Origin: CAYRTV01 sp964505785
Lineage (GTDB): Bacteria > Acidobacteriota > Aminicenantia > Aminicenantales > Aminicenantaceae
Reading direction: 5' to 3'
NCBI GenBank assembly: GCA_964505785.1
Contig: CAZDJZ010000006.1
Location: 1-64,000 of the forward strand
DNA length: 64,000 bases
A program made the translations under genes and the position numbers. Under the pieces are notes generated by a model. It saw nothing but the letters and a program-made list of their open reading frames with translations, ran no database searches and was not told the DNA's origin. Shown one piece after another: positions 26,114-34,919 of this stretch (position 1 is its first letter; every line of letters begins with the position of its first letter).

Positions 26114-26290
26114 TAACCTGAATTATTCATAAAAAAATTGCGATGTTTTTGCAAATTCTTTTTTTTCAGCGATACACATGCTTTTTTGCGCAAGATCCTT
26201 CAGACTGCATCGCGGGCCCCGGGAAGGCAAGATTTACTGCGGGCGTCAAAATAACCCTTACAGGCCGTTTGGGAGCTATAATTCAGGTTA
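26114..26290. repeat. 177-bp element bounded by Family C half-sites
   Basis: AACCTGAATTAT (26115-26126) and ATAATTCAGGTT (26279-26290) are perfect 12-bp inverted repeats. The interior has ATTGCGATGTTTTTGCAAAT flanked by T-runs on both strands (a possible two-way terminator) and a GC-rich block. It looks like the two halves of the Family C palindrome separated by cargo. The right end supplies the TAA of the next minus-strand gene. Confidence 0.5.
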
Positions 26291-26464
26291 GATGAAAAGA
26301 AACATAAACCAGCCGAATAATATGGCTCCGACCGTCATAATCAGAAAAAGGAAAACGGCATAGCGTATTCTGTCCTTTTTGTTCTTTCTCCGGATCAAAG
26401 CTAAAACAACCGAAACCAATGCAGCATAGAGAACCATAGTGAAAAGATGACTGTGAAAAATCAT
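26288..26464 (-). CDS. small two-helix membrane protein
   Basis: A 58-residue product starting MIFHSHLFTMVLYAALVSVV with two hydrophobic helices separated by RRKNKKDRIR, which suggests a hairpin in the inner membrane with a basic cytoplasmic turn. Its ATG overlaps the stop of the upstream membrane gene as ATGA, strong evidence that it is translated. No family recognised. The stop codon lies within a repeat element. Confidence 0.65.
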   Translation of the reverse strand: MIFHSHLFTMVLYAALVSVVLALIRRKNKKDRIRYAVFLFLIMTVGAILFGWFMFLFI

Positions 26465-26829
26465 GACTTTTTCCCGCTGATAATATCAAAAGCATCCAGA
26501 GCGACGAGGTAGTTGAGAAGACCGGCCCCTGCAATATAGGTTGTACCGAATTCAAAAGTGATGTTTTTTAATTCTCCGGTGCCGAAAGACAATAATTTCG
26601 AAAACAGGAAAAGGGCTCCATAGCCCAGATCGGAAAAAAATGCGAGCAGGGTCAATGGATTCTCGGTTTGCAAGGAATAAATTTTTCCTCCCATAATGAG
26701 TCCCATCACCGCCATCGCCGTGATGCAGGCAAAAAAGATACCCGCCCTTTTATATTTTCCAGCCAGCACATGGCCTAAACCCGGAATAAACCAGCCTGCC
26801 ACCGCAGCCGAGACCGCCTTTGTTTTCAT
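26461..26829 (-). CDS. small membrane protein, TM2/DUF6677-like
   Basis: A 122-residue membrane protein. The opening AVAGWFIPGLGHVLAGKYKR, followed by FFACITAMAVMG, resembles short multi-helix proteins of the TM2/DUF6677 kind, with a Pro-Gly-Leu-Gly turn and a basic stop. Function unknown. Start chosen at MKTKAVSAA (26829); an in-frame extension to 26928 has no family-like sequence and runs into the region upstream of ftsE. It diverges from ftsE and is coupled to a 58-residue membrane gene. Confidence 0.6.
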   Translation of the reverse strand: MKTKAVSAAVAGWFIPGLGHVLAGKYKRAGIFFACITAMAVMGLIMGGKIYSLQTENPLTLLAFFSDLGYGALFLFSKLLSFGTGELKNITFEFGTTYIAGAGLLNYLVALDAFDIISGKKS

Positions 26830-26977
26830 AATAAAGGCATAATAATAAAAACCCCGCTCAAAAGCAAGCCGGGAAAAACAAAACAGCTTTTCAAGCACGC
26901 ATTGGAAAGATATAATGATGATGCCCAATAATCAAGACGAGTATGCCGGATACCGGGCAGGAAGCCGGAAAAAAAGA

Positions 26978-27643
26978 ATGATTGAAGTTTATCACTTATG
27001 GAAACAATATCAAAAGCCGAAATGGGCTTTATCAGATGTGACCTTTCAAATTGATAAAGGGGATTTTTGTTTTGTTACCGGGCCCAGCGGATCGGGAAAA
27101 ACCACGTTGTTGAAAATTTTGTTTCGACAGCTTCTCCCCACGCAAGGTCAGATCATCATCGACCGCCGTAATATTCTCCGTATTCCCGACCACAAAATAT
27201 ACGTTTTACGAAGAACCATGGGGATTGTCTTCCAAGATTTCCGTTTGGTTTTCCATAAAAAAGTTTTTGATAATGTGGCGATTGTGCTGCAAATTTTAGG
27301 AATTCCCCGGAAAGAAATCCGGCGCCGTGTATTCAATGCCCTGCGAATGGTCAATCTGCAGCATAAAATGTGGGATTATCCGAGCCAGCTTTCATATGGT
27401 GAGCAGCAGCGGGTAGCCATCGCAAGAGCAGTCGTCAATCATCCCAAAATCATTTTAGCCGATGAACCGACCGGCAATCTGGATACGGAATTGGCCTTTG
27501 AAATAATGAGCCTTTTCAAAGAAATCAACCGGCAGGGGGCAACCGTTATTATCTGCACTCATGACAGAGAATTAATCCGGCATTTCGGAGAAAAAATATT
27601 GTTTTTATATAAAGGAAAGCTGCTTCGAAAGGAAATACTCTGA
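26978..27643 (+). CDS. ftsE: cell-division ATPase FtsE
   Basis: The ABC ATPase partner of FtsX, which signals peptidoglycan hydrolases at the divisome. Visible motifs: Walker A GPSGSGKTTLL, signature QLSYGEQQRVAIARA, Walker B IILADEPTGNLD and the H-loop CTHDRE. Starting at MIEVYHLWKQY (26978) gives the usual ~221 residues; an upstream ATG at 26915 would add 21 basic and polar residues and cannot be excluded. ftsX follows after 11 bases. Confidence 0.93.
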   Translation: MIEVYHLWKQYQKPKWALSDVTFQIDKGDFCFVTGPSGSGKTTLLKILFRQLLPTQGQIIIDRRNILRIPDHKIYVLRRTMGIVFQDFRLVFHKKVFDNVAIVLQILGIPRKEIRRRVFNALRMVNLQHKMWDYPSQLSYGEQQRVAIARAVVNHPKIILADEPTGNLDTELAFEIMSLFKEINRQGATVIICTHDRELIRHFGEKILFLYKGKLLRKEIL

Positions 27644-27654
27644 TTATTCAATTT

Positions 27655-28539
27655 TTGAAATATTTTATTAAAGAGGCTTTGAATAATATCTGGCAATTCA
27701 GGATCAGAAATCTATTTTCCATCACCATCATTTCCCTATCCTTTTTGATTTTGGGAATTTTCCTTTCCCTTTCTAATAATTTTCAATACCTGGCCGGTCA
27801 AATCTCACAAAATATGGCAGCCGTCGTCTTTTTGGAGCAGACTTCGTCTCAAGAAGAGATCAATTCAGTCCGGTCCTTACTGGAAGGAAGCAGCAAAATT
27901 CAGACGGTGCGTTTTATCGACAAAAACGCAGCCATGGAACAATTCAGAGAAAAATTTCCGGAGCTTCAGGATATTGTCGACAGCCTGGAAGACAATCCCT
28001 TTCCGCCGACATTTGAAGCTGTGATCAAAGACGAATTCGCCGCCAATGAACTCACCTTAAGTTTTCTCCGAGATCTTAAGTCATTTCCGGGCATTGATGA
28101 TGTTCAATTTCATAGGGACTGGGTGGAAAAAGTGCGGTCTTTCGCCCGCTTGGCCCGGGCCGTCGGTTTGTTTCTAGGCGGAATCTTAATCATGGCTTCA
28201 TTTTTCATCATCTCTAATGTCATCCGGCTGAATGTTTTTGCCCGCAAAGACGAAATCGAAATACTTCGCTTGACTGGAGCTTCTAATATGTTCATCCGGA
28301 TTCCCTTCTTAATAGAAGGGATTATTATGGGCGCATCAGGCGGAGTTTTGTCCCTGATTATCCTATTGGTCCTGATTAAAATATTTCCCGTTTACTTGGG
28401 AACATCTCTTGGAGCTCTTTCCGAATTTATCAATTTTCGCCATTTATCATCTCCGCAGGTCATTGCAATCCTTCTAGTCGGAGCGGGCATCGGTGTGCTT
28501 GGCAGCATTTCCAGTCTCTCCAAGTTCCTTAAAACGTGA
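27655..28539 (+). CDS. ftsX: cell-division permease-like protein FtsX
   Basis: A 294-residue membrane protein with the FtsX layout: a cytoplasmic N terminus, TM1 near residue 21, a periplasmic loop (VFLEQTSSQEEINSVRSLL) that recruits hydrolase activators, then three further helices. The RLTGAS sequence near the end of the conserved cytoplasmic loop is typical. The annotated TTG at 27655 is 21 bases from AAAGGA. In-frame ATT (27643) or CTG (27640) codons lie at ideal spacing, so the true start may be a rare non-ATG codon a few residues upstream. Confidence 0.93.
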   Translation: MKYFIKEALNNIWQFRIRNLFSITIISLSFLILGIFLSLSNNFQYLAGQISQNMAAVVFLEQTSSQEEINSVRSLLEGSSKIQTVRFIDKNAAMEQFREKFPELQDIVDSLEDNPFPPTFEAVIKDEFAANELTLSFLRDLKSFPGIDDVQFHRDWVEKVRSFARLARAVGLFLGGILIMASFFIISNVIRLNVFARKDEIEILRLTGASNMFIRIPFLIEGIIMGASGGVLSLIILLVLIKIFPVYLGTSLGALSEFINFRHLSSPQVIAILLVGAGIGVLGSISSLSKFLKT

Positions 28540-28628
28540 ATCGCAAATCGAAAAACCGGCGAATGGATCGGGAATATGTGTGTGATTATTGGAAACGCTG
28601 TAAATCCAGGTTAAAAATAAATATTCCA

Positions 28629-28898
28629 TGTCATCCAGAGAATTGAAGAGACATAAGGATCGTGTACTGCTTCATATGAAGAATCGGTTCCGTCTCATCT
28701 GCCGAAGAAGCATAAGATCCTCCCGTCGTTCTGCTGCTTTGGCTGATACTGATCTGTCATAAATATCCGGCATTTGTTTATTTTTGATATTTGATTTTTG
28801 ATTTTTGAATTAAAAAAAGATAACTTATCACTTTTTCCTTTTTACTTTTCACTCCCGCGAAGCAGTCAAAGATTCCCGTCGCTCCGCTCCGGGAATGC
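28629..28898. repeat. Family A composite element (forward arm, filler, inverse arm)
   Basis: Forward arm TGTCATCCAGAGAATTGAAG...AAGGAT at 28629-28674. Inverse arm GAAGCAGTCAAAGATTCCCG...GCTCCGCTCCGGG at 28857-28893. Between them lie a partial arm near 28694, TTTGATTTTTGATTTTTGAA and TTTTTACTTTTCACT tracts. No gene is seen in 28540-28913. Confidence 0.6.
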
Positions 28899-28913
28899 CA
28901 CAGGGGGTGCCGA

Positions 28914-28942
28914 TTGACATAATATGCTGCTTGTCTTACAAT
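28914..28942 (+). promoter_or_regulatory. promoter of rodZ-like/ntrYX operon
   Basis: TTGACA (28914-28919), a 17-base spacer and TACAAT (28937-28942). The predicted start at about 28949 is 3 bases before the ATG at 28952, and no ribosome-binding site is present, so the mRNA is probably leaderless. Confidence 0.7.
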
Positions 28943-28951
28943 TCCAACACA

Positions 28952-29695
28952 ATGGCGACAGTCGGTCAGGAACTTAAAAGAGAACGCGAATTAAGAGGCA
29001 TTTCTCTTAAAGAAATCGCAGATTCCACTAAGATCAACATGCGGTTTCTGCGGGCGATTGAAAACGACCAAATGAATTTTCTTCCCGGAAAATTTTTCAC
29101 CAAAGGCATTATCCGCACATACGCGGACTACATCGGCCTTGAATCAGATAAAATTCTGGATTTGTACACCGAGACCATCCGCTTGGAAGAGCAGGAAAAC
29201 GAAACTGAAAACAAGCCTGTTTCCAATAAAGAAACAGAAGCTAAAAACCGTAAAATTATACAATCCACAGCCTGGATTATTTTCGTATTCGCTGTTTTGC
29301 TGGTTGTCTATGTAGTCTTTAAGGACCGTATTTTTTCTGTAAACAATAAAGAATTCATTATCCCTTATCAGACGGAAATTTCCCCTTCTCCACTTCCGGT
29401 TTCAATACCGGAGTTTGAAGAGGAAGGCATTCATTTGGACATTGTCTTCGAGGACTTGACCTGGATTCGTCTTTACGCGGATGGAGAGATGGTTTTAGAT
29501 GGCCTGCAGCCCGCCGGCAAACAAACAGCGGTCCATGCTTCCAATCTCATAAGCATCAATACCGGAAATGCAGGCGGAATAATCTTTTCGATAAACGGGC
29601 AACCCGGAAAAAGCCTGGGCAAGTCCGGAGAAGTCGTGAACAACATCCGCATAACGCCTGATAATTTAAAAGAATTCTTAAAAGACAGAGAATAA
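28952..29695 (+). CDS. RodZ-like helix-turn-helix membrane protein
   Basis: A 247-residue protein with a cytoplasmic Xre-type helix-turn-helix (LKRERELRGISLKEIADSTK, residues 8-27, extending to about 75), a linker, one transmembrane helix near 110-130 (TAWIIFVFAVLLVVYVVF) and an extracytoplasmic beta domain like DUF4115. That is the plan of RodZ, which links MreB to the wall machinery. The annotated ATG is directly behind a strong promoter. The operon partners are ntrY and ntrX, an unusual pairing. Confidence 0.8.
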   Translation: MATVGQELKRERELRGISLKEIADSTKINMRFLRAIENDQMNFLPGKFFTKGIIRTYADYIGLESDKILDLYTETIRLEEQENETENKPVSNKETEAKNRKIIQSTAWIIFVFAVLLVVYVVFKDRIFSVNNKEFIIPYQTEISPSPLPVSIPEFEEEGIHLDIVFEDLTWIRLYADGEMVLDGLQPAGKQTAVHASNLISINTGNAGGIIFSINGQPGKSLGKSGEVVNNIRITPDNLKEFLKDRE

Positions 29696-29716
29696 TTCGG
29701 GACAATGTGACAGCTT

Positions 29717-31879
29717 ATGAATGAATCAAAGAAAAAAGGGTCCCGGGTCATTGGGGCTATGATTCTCCTCCTGATTATTCTTTTTTTCGCCATCGAATCC
29801 ATCGTCCGGCAAACCCGCCAGATTTCACCCACCTCGGTCATGAACATCCTGCTTTCTTCCCTTCAGATTATTGTTTTATTGTTATTTCTCATTCTCCTCT
29901 TCGTATTAGGCCGCAATCTCGTCAAGCTTTATCTGGAAAGAAAACACAAAGTCGTAGGCTCCAAGTTCAAAACCAAGCTGCTGCTGTTTTTCATTTCGCT
30001 TTCCTTGATACCGACTCTTCTCCTTTATGTTTTCGCCAGCGACTTAATCAGCAGGAATATCGAACAATGGTTTAAAACGCCCATCGACAGGATCCTTGCG
30101 GATACCAAAAGCCTGACCGATGGTTTTTATAAAAACAGCGAAGATATAACATTGCATTATGCCCGCCAGCTCAGCCGCGCCATACAGGCAAAGAAATTGG
30201 CTGATCCGAATGAAAGGGGTCCTTTGATTGACTTTGTCCGGGATAAACTTAAAGAATACCAGCTCGACGAAATCAGCATATTTCTGGATGAAGAAGAACT
30301 CTTTTCCTTAATGAACCCGGATTTGCCTCTGCAATACTACCGGAACATGAACCGGAATTACATAAAACGAGCCAATCTGGGAGAAGTATTCAGCACAATT
30401 GATTCCATGGGAAGCGGTGAGATGATCCGCCGGGGCATCTCATTTTCACTGCCGGATAAAGGAAACCTTCTTGTCGTCGCCGGCAAATTTCTTCCTCAGA
30501 ACTATTCTCAGAAAATCAACAATATCACCGCTTATGTCAACCGTTATCAGCAACTGAAAATTCAAAAGAATCCGGTGAATACATTTTACCTCATGACCTT
30601 GGCTTTCATCACTCTGCTGATTGTTTTTGCAGCCAGCTGGATCGGATTTCACCTGGCAAAAAGCATCACTGTACCCATTGAAAAACTAGCTCATGCCACC
30701 AGAGAAGTTTCCCGGGGAAATCTTAACGTCCGAGTTGAGGACCCGGCCTCAGATGAGTTGGGTCTTCTTATCGAATCCTTTAATCAAATGATCTCCGACC
30801 TTCAGGAAAGCAGACAGAATATTGATCAAAAAACACAGGAATTAGAGACCCGCAAGCATTATATCGAAACCGTATTGAACAATATTACAACAGGAGTTGT
30901 CACTATAAACGCCCAAAATATAATCACGACAATCAATCCAACGGCTAAAGAGATGCTGGGATTAAATCAATCCAACCCTGTGGGACACAGCTTCCGCGAG
31001 GCGCTTAAAGCCCCCCGGTATCAGGAAATCGTTCAAAATATTGAAAAAGGCTTGGGCAGCCGGTTCCCGCTTTCCGACCGGGAAATTAAAATTCAATTTG
31101 AACACCACAGCTATACTCTGGCCATGACGATATCTCCATTCCAGCCAAGCAATAGACAGCCATCCGGTTTGATTGTGGCCCTGGACAATTTAACCCAGTT
31201 GATTAAGGCCCAAAAAATCGCGGCGTGGAAGGAAGTGGCCCAGCGCGTAGCTCATGAAATAAAAAATCCTCTGACTCCTATTCAACTTTCGGCTGAACGT
31301 ATTAATAAACGGATCAATCAAAATTCTCATCCCGATCCGGTCGTTATCGAAGGAACCCAAACCATCATTCAGGAAGCCGGAGCCATTAAAAATCTGGTGG
31401 ATGAATTTTCCAATTTCGCCCGAATGCCCAAAGTACATCTTCAGCCGACGAATATTCATCAAGTTATCAAACAAACCATCACGCCCTTTGAGGGCATATT
31501 TTCGGAAATTGAATTTAATCTTCGCTTCGACAATACGGTTCCGGATTCCATCAATTGCGATCCGGAACAAATGCGGCGGGCTTTGACGAATATTATTGAC
31601 AACGCAATAGATGCCATGAACAAAAAGGGCATGATAATTATCCGCACACAGTTTGACAATCAGCAAAAAAAATTGCAGATCGATATTTCTGATACCGGAC
31701 CGGGTGTTCCGGAAAAAGATAAACAAAAATTATTTTTACCTCATTTTTCGACAAAAAAGAAAGGAACCGGCCTTGGCTTGGCCATCGTCAACCAGGTTAT
31801 CAATGAACATAACGGCATCATCGAAATTCAAGACAACAAACCTATGGGAGCAACATTTATTATTCAGGTACCGATATGA
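29717..31879 (+). CDS. ntrY: NtrY-like sensor histidine kinase
   Basis: A 720-residue membrane kinase with the NtrY plan: three helices in the first 110 residues, a periplasmic region, a fourth helix near 300-320, HAMP, PAS, then the kinase core. The phosphoacceptor His is in RVAHEIKNPLTP. ATP-site boxes are NIIDNAIDAM, DTGPGVPEKD and GTGLGLAIV. NtrY proteins sense nitrogen or redox state and phosphorylate NtrX. ntrX overlaps as ATGA. Confidence 0.9.
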   Translation: MNESKKKGSRVIGAMILLLIILFFAIESIVRQTRQISPTSVMNILLSSLQIIVLLLFLILLFVLGRNLVKLYLERKHKVVGSKFKTKLLLFFISLSLIPTLLLYVFASDLISRNIEQWFKTPIDRILADTKSLTDGFYKNSEDITLHYARQLSRAIQAKKLADPNERGPLIDFVRDKLKEYQLDEISIFLDEEELFSLMNPDLPLQYYRNMNRNYIKRANLGEVFSTIDSMGSGEMIRRGISFSLPDKGNLLVVAGKFLPQNYSQKINNITAYVNRYQQLKIQKNPVNTFYLMTLAFITLLIVFAASWIGFHLAKSITVPIEKLAHATREVSRGNLNVRVEDPASDELGLLIESFNQMISDLQESRQNIDQKTQELETRKHYIETVLNNITTGVVTINAQNIITTINPTAKEMLGLNQSNPVGHSFREALKAPRYQEIVQNIEKGLGSRFPLSDREIKIQFEHHSYTLAMTISPFQPSNRQPSGLIVALDNLTQLIKAQKIAAWKEVAQRVAHEIKNPLTPIQLSAERINKRINQNSHPDPVVIEGTQTIIQEAGAIKNLVDEFSNFARMPKVHLQPTNIHQVIKQTITPFEGIFSEIEFNLRFDNTVPDSINCDPEQMRRALTNIIDNAIDAMNKKGMIIIRTQFDNQQKKLQIDISDTGPGVPEKDKQKLFLPHFSTKKKGTGLGLAIVNQVINEHNGIIEIQDNKPMGATFIIQVPI

Positions 31880-33237
31880 ATAAAGAAAAAATTTTAATAA
31901 TCGACGATGAATCCGGAATCCGTTCTTCTCTTAAAGGGATTTTGGAGGATGAAGGCTACGTGGTTAAGACCACTGAAAGCGGAGAAAGAGGAATGAGTCT
32001 GCTTAAGAACGAAAGCTTCGACCTCGTTTTTCTGGATATTTGGCTCCCGGAAATGAACGGAATCGAAGTCTTGGAAAAAATCAAGCAGATCGAAGAGAAT
32101 GTCCAGGTTGTGATGATCACGGGGCATGGGTCGGTGGAAGCGGCCGTCAAGTCTACGAAATTGGGTGCGTTTAATTTTTTGGAAAAACCTCTTTCCCTGG
32201 AAAAAGTCATTCTGACGGCAAAAAACGCCTTGAAACAGAAAACCCTGGAAGAAGAAAATATTGTATTGCGTGAAAAAATCCGGAGCCATGTGCATCTTAT
32301 CGGTCAAAGTCCTGCCATTAAAAAGATCAGACATCAAATCAAAACGGTTGCGCCTACAACCGGCCGGGTTCTCATTCAGGGCGAAAACGGCACCGGAAAA
32401 GAGCTGGTTGCACGGCTTATTCATCATAAAAGCCAGAGAAAAAATAAACGTTTTATACAAATAAATGCCGCTGCGATACCGGATGATTTAATCGAAAATG
32501 AATTATTTGGATATGCTGCGGAAAACTCGGACTATGCCGCAAAAAACAAAAAAGGGAAACTGCTTCTGGCTGACGGGGGAACCTTGTTCCTGGATGAAAT
32601 CGGAGAAATGAGCCCCAAAACCCAGGCGAAACTAGTCGGGATCATTGAAGACGGCGGCTTTACCCCGCAGGGATCAGAAGAGCGTATCCGGACTGACTGC
32701 CGTATTATTTCCTCCACCAGCATCAGCCTGCGTAAACGCATAGCCGTGGGAAGTTTCCGTCGGGATTTGTTCTATAAATTGAATGTTATCCCGGTCATGA
32801 TTCCTCCTCTCCGCGAACGCAAGGAAGACATTCCCCTCCTCATCCGGTATTTTCTCAAATTTCATGCGTTGGAGTCGGGAAGAAAACAAAAGGTCATGGC
32901 GGATGACGCCATGCAGGCATTTGTTAATTATTCCTGGCCTGGAAATGTCAGCGAACTGAGTAATGTCATTGAACGATTTGTGATTATGATTAAAGAACCG
33001 GAAATCAACTCCTCTCATCTTCACTTACTCGTCGAACCAAGGGAATCTCAATTGCATCCCGGAATAGAGGCCGGACAACCGCTCGAATCCGCCCGCAGCG
33101 AATTTGAAAGGGAATATATTCATAATAACCTGGTTAAAAACAACTGGGATCTGCCAAAGACCGCAGCTGCCCTGAGAATAGAGCCGGATAAGCTGGAAGC
33201 TGATATCAAGCGTCTTGGGATTCAGTTTTTAGGCTGA
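31876..33237 (+). CDS. ntrX: NtrX-like response regulator with altered GAFTGA loop
   Basis: A 453-residue regulator: receiver domain with phosphoacceptor Asp54 (VFLDIWLPEMNG), AAA+ domain with Walker A GENGTGKELVAR and Walker B GGTLFLDEIGEM, and a Fis-type helix-turn-helix near the C terminus (WDLPKTAAALRIEPDKL). At the position where sigma-54 activators carry GAFTGA, this protein has ELFGYAAENSDYAAKNKKG, so direct sigma-54 activation is doubtful; some NtrX proteins are known to lack the loop. It is coupled to ntrY. Confidence 0.9.
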   Translation: MNKEKILIIDDESGIRSSLKGILEDEGYVVKTTESGERGMSLLKNESFDLVFLDIWLPEMNGIEVLEKIKQIEENVQVVMITGHGSVEAAVKSTKLGAFNFLEKPLSLEKVILTAKNALKQKTLEEENIVLREKIRSHVHLIGQSPAIKKIRHQIKTVAPTTGRVLIQGENGTGKELVARLIHHKSQRKNKRFIQINAAAIPDDLIENELFGYAAENSDYAAKNKKGKLLLADGGTLFLDEIGEMSPKTQAKLVGIIEDGGFTPQGSEERIRTDCRIISSTSISLRKRIAVGSFRRDLFYKLNVIPVMIPPLRERKEDIPLLIRYFLKFHALESGRKQKVMADDAMQAFVNYSWPGNVSELSNVIERFVIMIKEPEINSSHLHLLVEPRESQLHPGIEAGQPLESARSEFEREYIHNNLVKNNWDLPKTAAALRIEPDKLEADIKRLGIQFLG

Positions 33238-33239
33238 CA

Positions 33240-33480
33240 CGACAGTGTCATCCTGAGCGAAGCGAAGGATCTTAGAATGCTTCGTCTCCAAAATCATGAT
33301 CAAGTGAATCGTAAGTCGTGAATCGATTGCAAGAGATGATCCGTCTTTTTTTGACCATGTAATGGTTTGAATTCAAATAAAATAACTTTTTACTTCTTGC
33401 TTTTCACTTTTTACTGCTGCTAAGCAGCATGAGATCCTTCGCTTCGCTCAGGGTGACATTGAATTAATAAAGGGTCATTT
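33240..33480. repeat. Family A composite element, best-preserved copy
   Basis: Forward arm 33246-33284 (TGTCATCCTGAGCGAAGCGA...) and inverse arm 33421-33457. Their 20-base cores (33252-33271 and 33433-33452) are perfect reverse complements. The tail GACATTGAATTAATAAAGGG with TCATTTT ends the copy. The filler contains GTGAATCGTAAGTCGTGAAT and ACTTTTTACTTCTTGC. No gene is seen in 33238-33551 and no clear mgtE promoter. Confidence 0.75.
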
Positions 33481-33551
33481 TACGAATTAGGTTTATGATT
33501 TACAGGGTGTGTTATTTGTGTTAAATTTAGTGAGAAATCCTGAGAAAAACA

Positions 33552-34913
33552 ATGAAAACAGAAGCGCTACGACTCGTCATAAGTTCAACCCGGAAATTTA
33601 TAAATATCGGAGCTCGAAGCCGGCTTTGGAATCTGATTAAAAAACTCCATCCTTCGGATATAGCCGGCGTGATCAATCACCTGGTTGTCCGGGAACGATT
33701 AATACTAACGCATATTCTGTTTGAAAACGATATCGAAAAAACCGCAGAAGTTTTGGCTGAAATTGCCCCTGAAGACGCAGCTGAGCTGATTGAAAAAATT
33801 CCAGTGGACATGGCAGCAGAGATTTTCCAGCAAACCCCGTCCGATGACGCCGCCAGAATCTTAGAAATCATTCCTGAAGAGAGTAAAAATATTATTCTTG
33901 CCTCTATGGAAACAAAACCTACTGAAGAAGTAATGGAGCTTCTCGACCATGAAGAAGAGACCGCGGGCCGTATTATGTCGCCCAATTTTTATGCGCTGAA
34001 CGAAAATACAAATGTTTCCGATGCCATAACCGCCATGCAATTGGAAGGTGATGTTGAATCTGCATTTTATTTATATGTAGTGGACGATCAAATGCATCTC
34101 AGCGGAGTCGTTTCATTAAAGCAGCTTTTGTTTTCCCGGCCTAACACTCCCTTGAAAAAAATAATGACCCAGGATGTTATCTGCGTTCAGACCAGTGCGG
34201 ACCAGGAAGAGGTGGCCCGGATTGTTGCTGATTATAACCTGGTCGCCATTCCTGTTGTTGATGATCAGAACAAGTTGGTTGGGGTTATCACCGTGGATGA
34301 CATTATCGATGTCATCGATCAGGAAGCAACAGAAGATATGTATAAAATGGTTTCTCTTGATACCACGGACCGTATTCAGGACAGTCCTTTTAAATCCATA
34401 AAGAAAAGGCTGCCTTTTCTCCTCATGAGTATGCTGACAGCCTCTTTGGCTCCTTTTGTGGTTAACCAATTCAAAGCCACCATCCAGGAAGCTGTGATTC
34501 TGGCTGTTTTCATGCCGCTGGTAGCGGCATTAGGCGGCATTGCCGGTAATCAAACGGTGGCTATTATTGTCAGAGAAATCGCTATCGGACAAACGGAATG
34601 GATATCCGCTCGAAAAGCATTATTAAAAGAAATGCTGGTCGGCCTGGGCAACGGCATCATTATCGGCGTTTTGCTGGGTGCCATCTCAATTTTAGTTGAA
34701 GCCAATCCTTATTTAGGACTGGTCCTGGGACTAGCTGTTATCATAAATCTTTTTGTTGCGGCACTGCTTGGAACACTCATCCCCTTCCTCTTGAGACTAC
34801 TCAAACTCGACCCCGCCCTAGGCTCGGTCAACCTTCTCACCATGTGCACGGACTCCCTGGGGTTTTTCACTTTTCTTACCCTTGGAACCCTTTTTCTGCG
34901 TTATCTCACTTGA
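33552..34913 (+). CDS. mgtE: magnesium transporter MgtE
   Basis: A 453-residue Mg2+ channel/transporter. A helical N domain of short repeats (AEVLAEIAPEDAAELIEKIP), two CBS domains (about 140-255, with VVSLKQLLF and VGVITVDDIIDVID) that sense cytosolic Mg2+, and a C-terminal membrane domain of about five helices (GIAGNQTVAIIVREIA) are all present. The C-terminal TMCTDSLGFF carries the pore Asp region. recO follows after 6 bases. Confidence 0.95.
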   Translation: MKTEALRLVISSTRKFINIGARSRLWNLIKKLHPSDIAGVINHLVVRERLILTHILFENDIEKTAEVLAEIAPEDAAELIEKIPVDMAAEIFQQTPSDDAARILEIIPEESKNIILASMETKPTEEVMELLDHEEETAGRIMSPNFYALNENTNVSDAITAMQLEGDVESAFYLYVVDDQMHLSGVVSLKQLLFSRPNTPLKKIMTQDVICVQTSADQEEVARIVADYNLVAIPVVDDQNKLVGVITVDDIIDVIDQEATEDMYKMVSLDTTDRIQDSPFKSIKKRLPFLLMSMLTASLAPFVVNQFKATIQEAVILAVFMPLVAALGGIAGNQTVAIIVREIAIGQTEWISARKALLKEMLVGLGNGIIIGVLLGAISILVEANPYLGLVLGLAVIINLFVAALLGTLIPFLLRLLKLDPALGSVNLLTMCTDSLGFFTFLTLGTLFLRYLT

Positions 34914-34919
34914 TCAATC

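Noticed and set aside
26283..26555. 90-residue minus-strand frame
   Set aside because: Overlaps the end of the upstream membrane gene in a different frame; the ATGA-coupled 58-residue frame (26288-26464) has proper membrane helices and is preferred.
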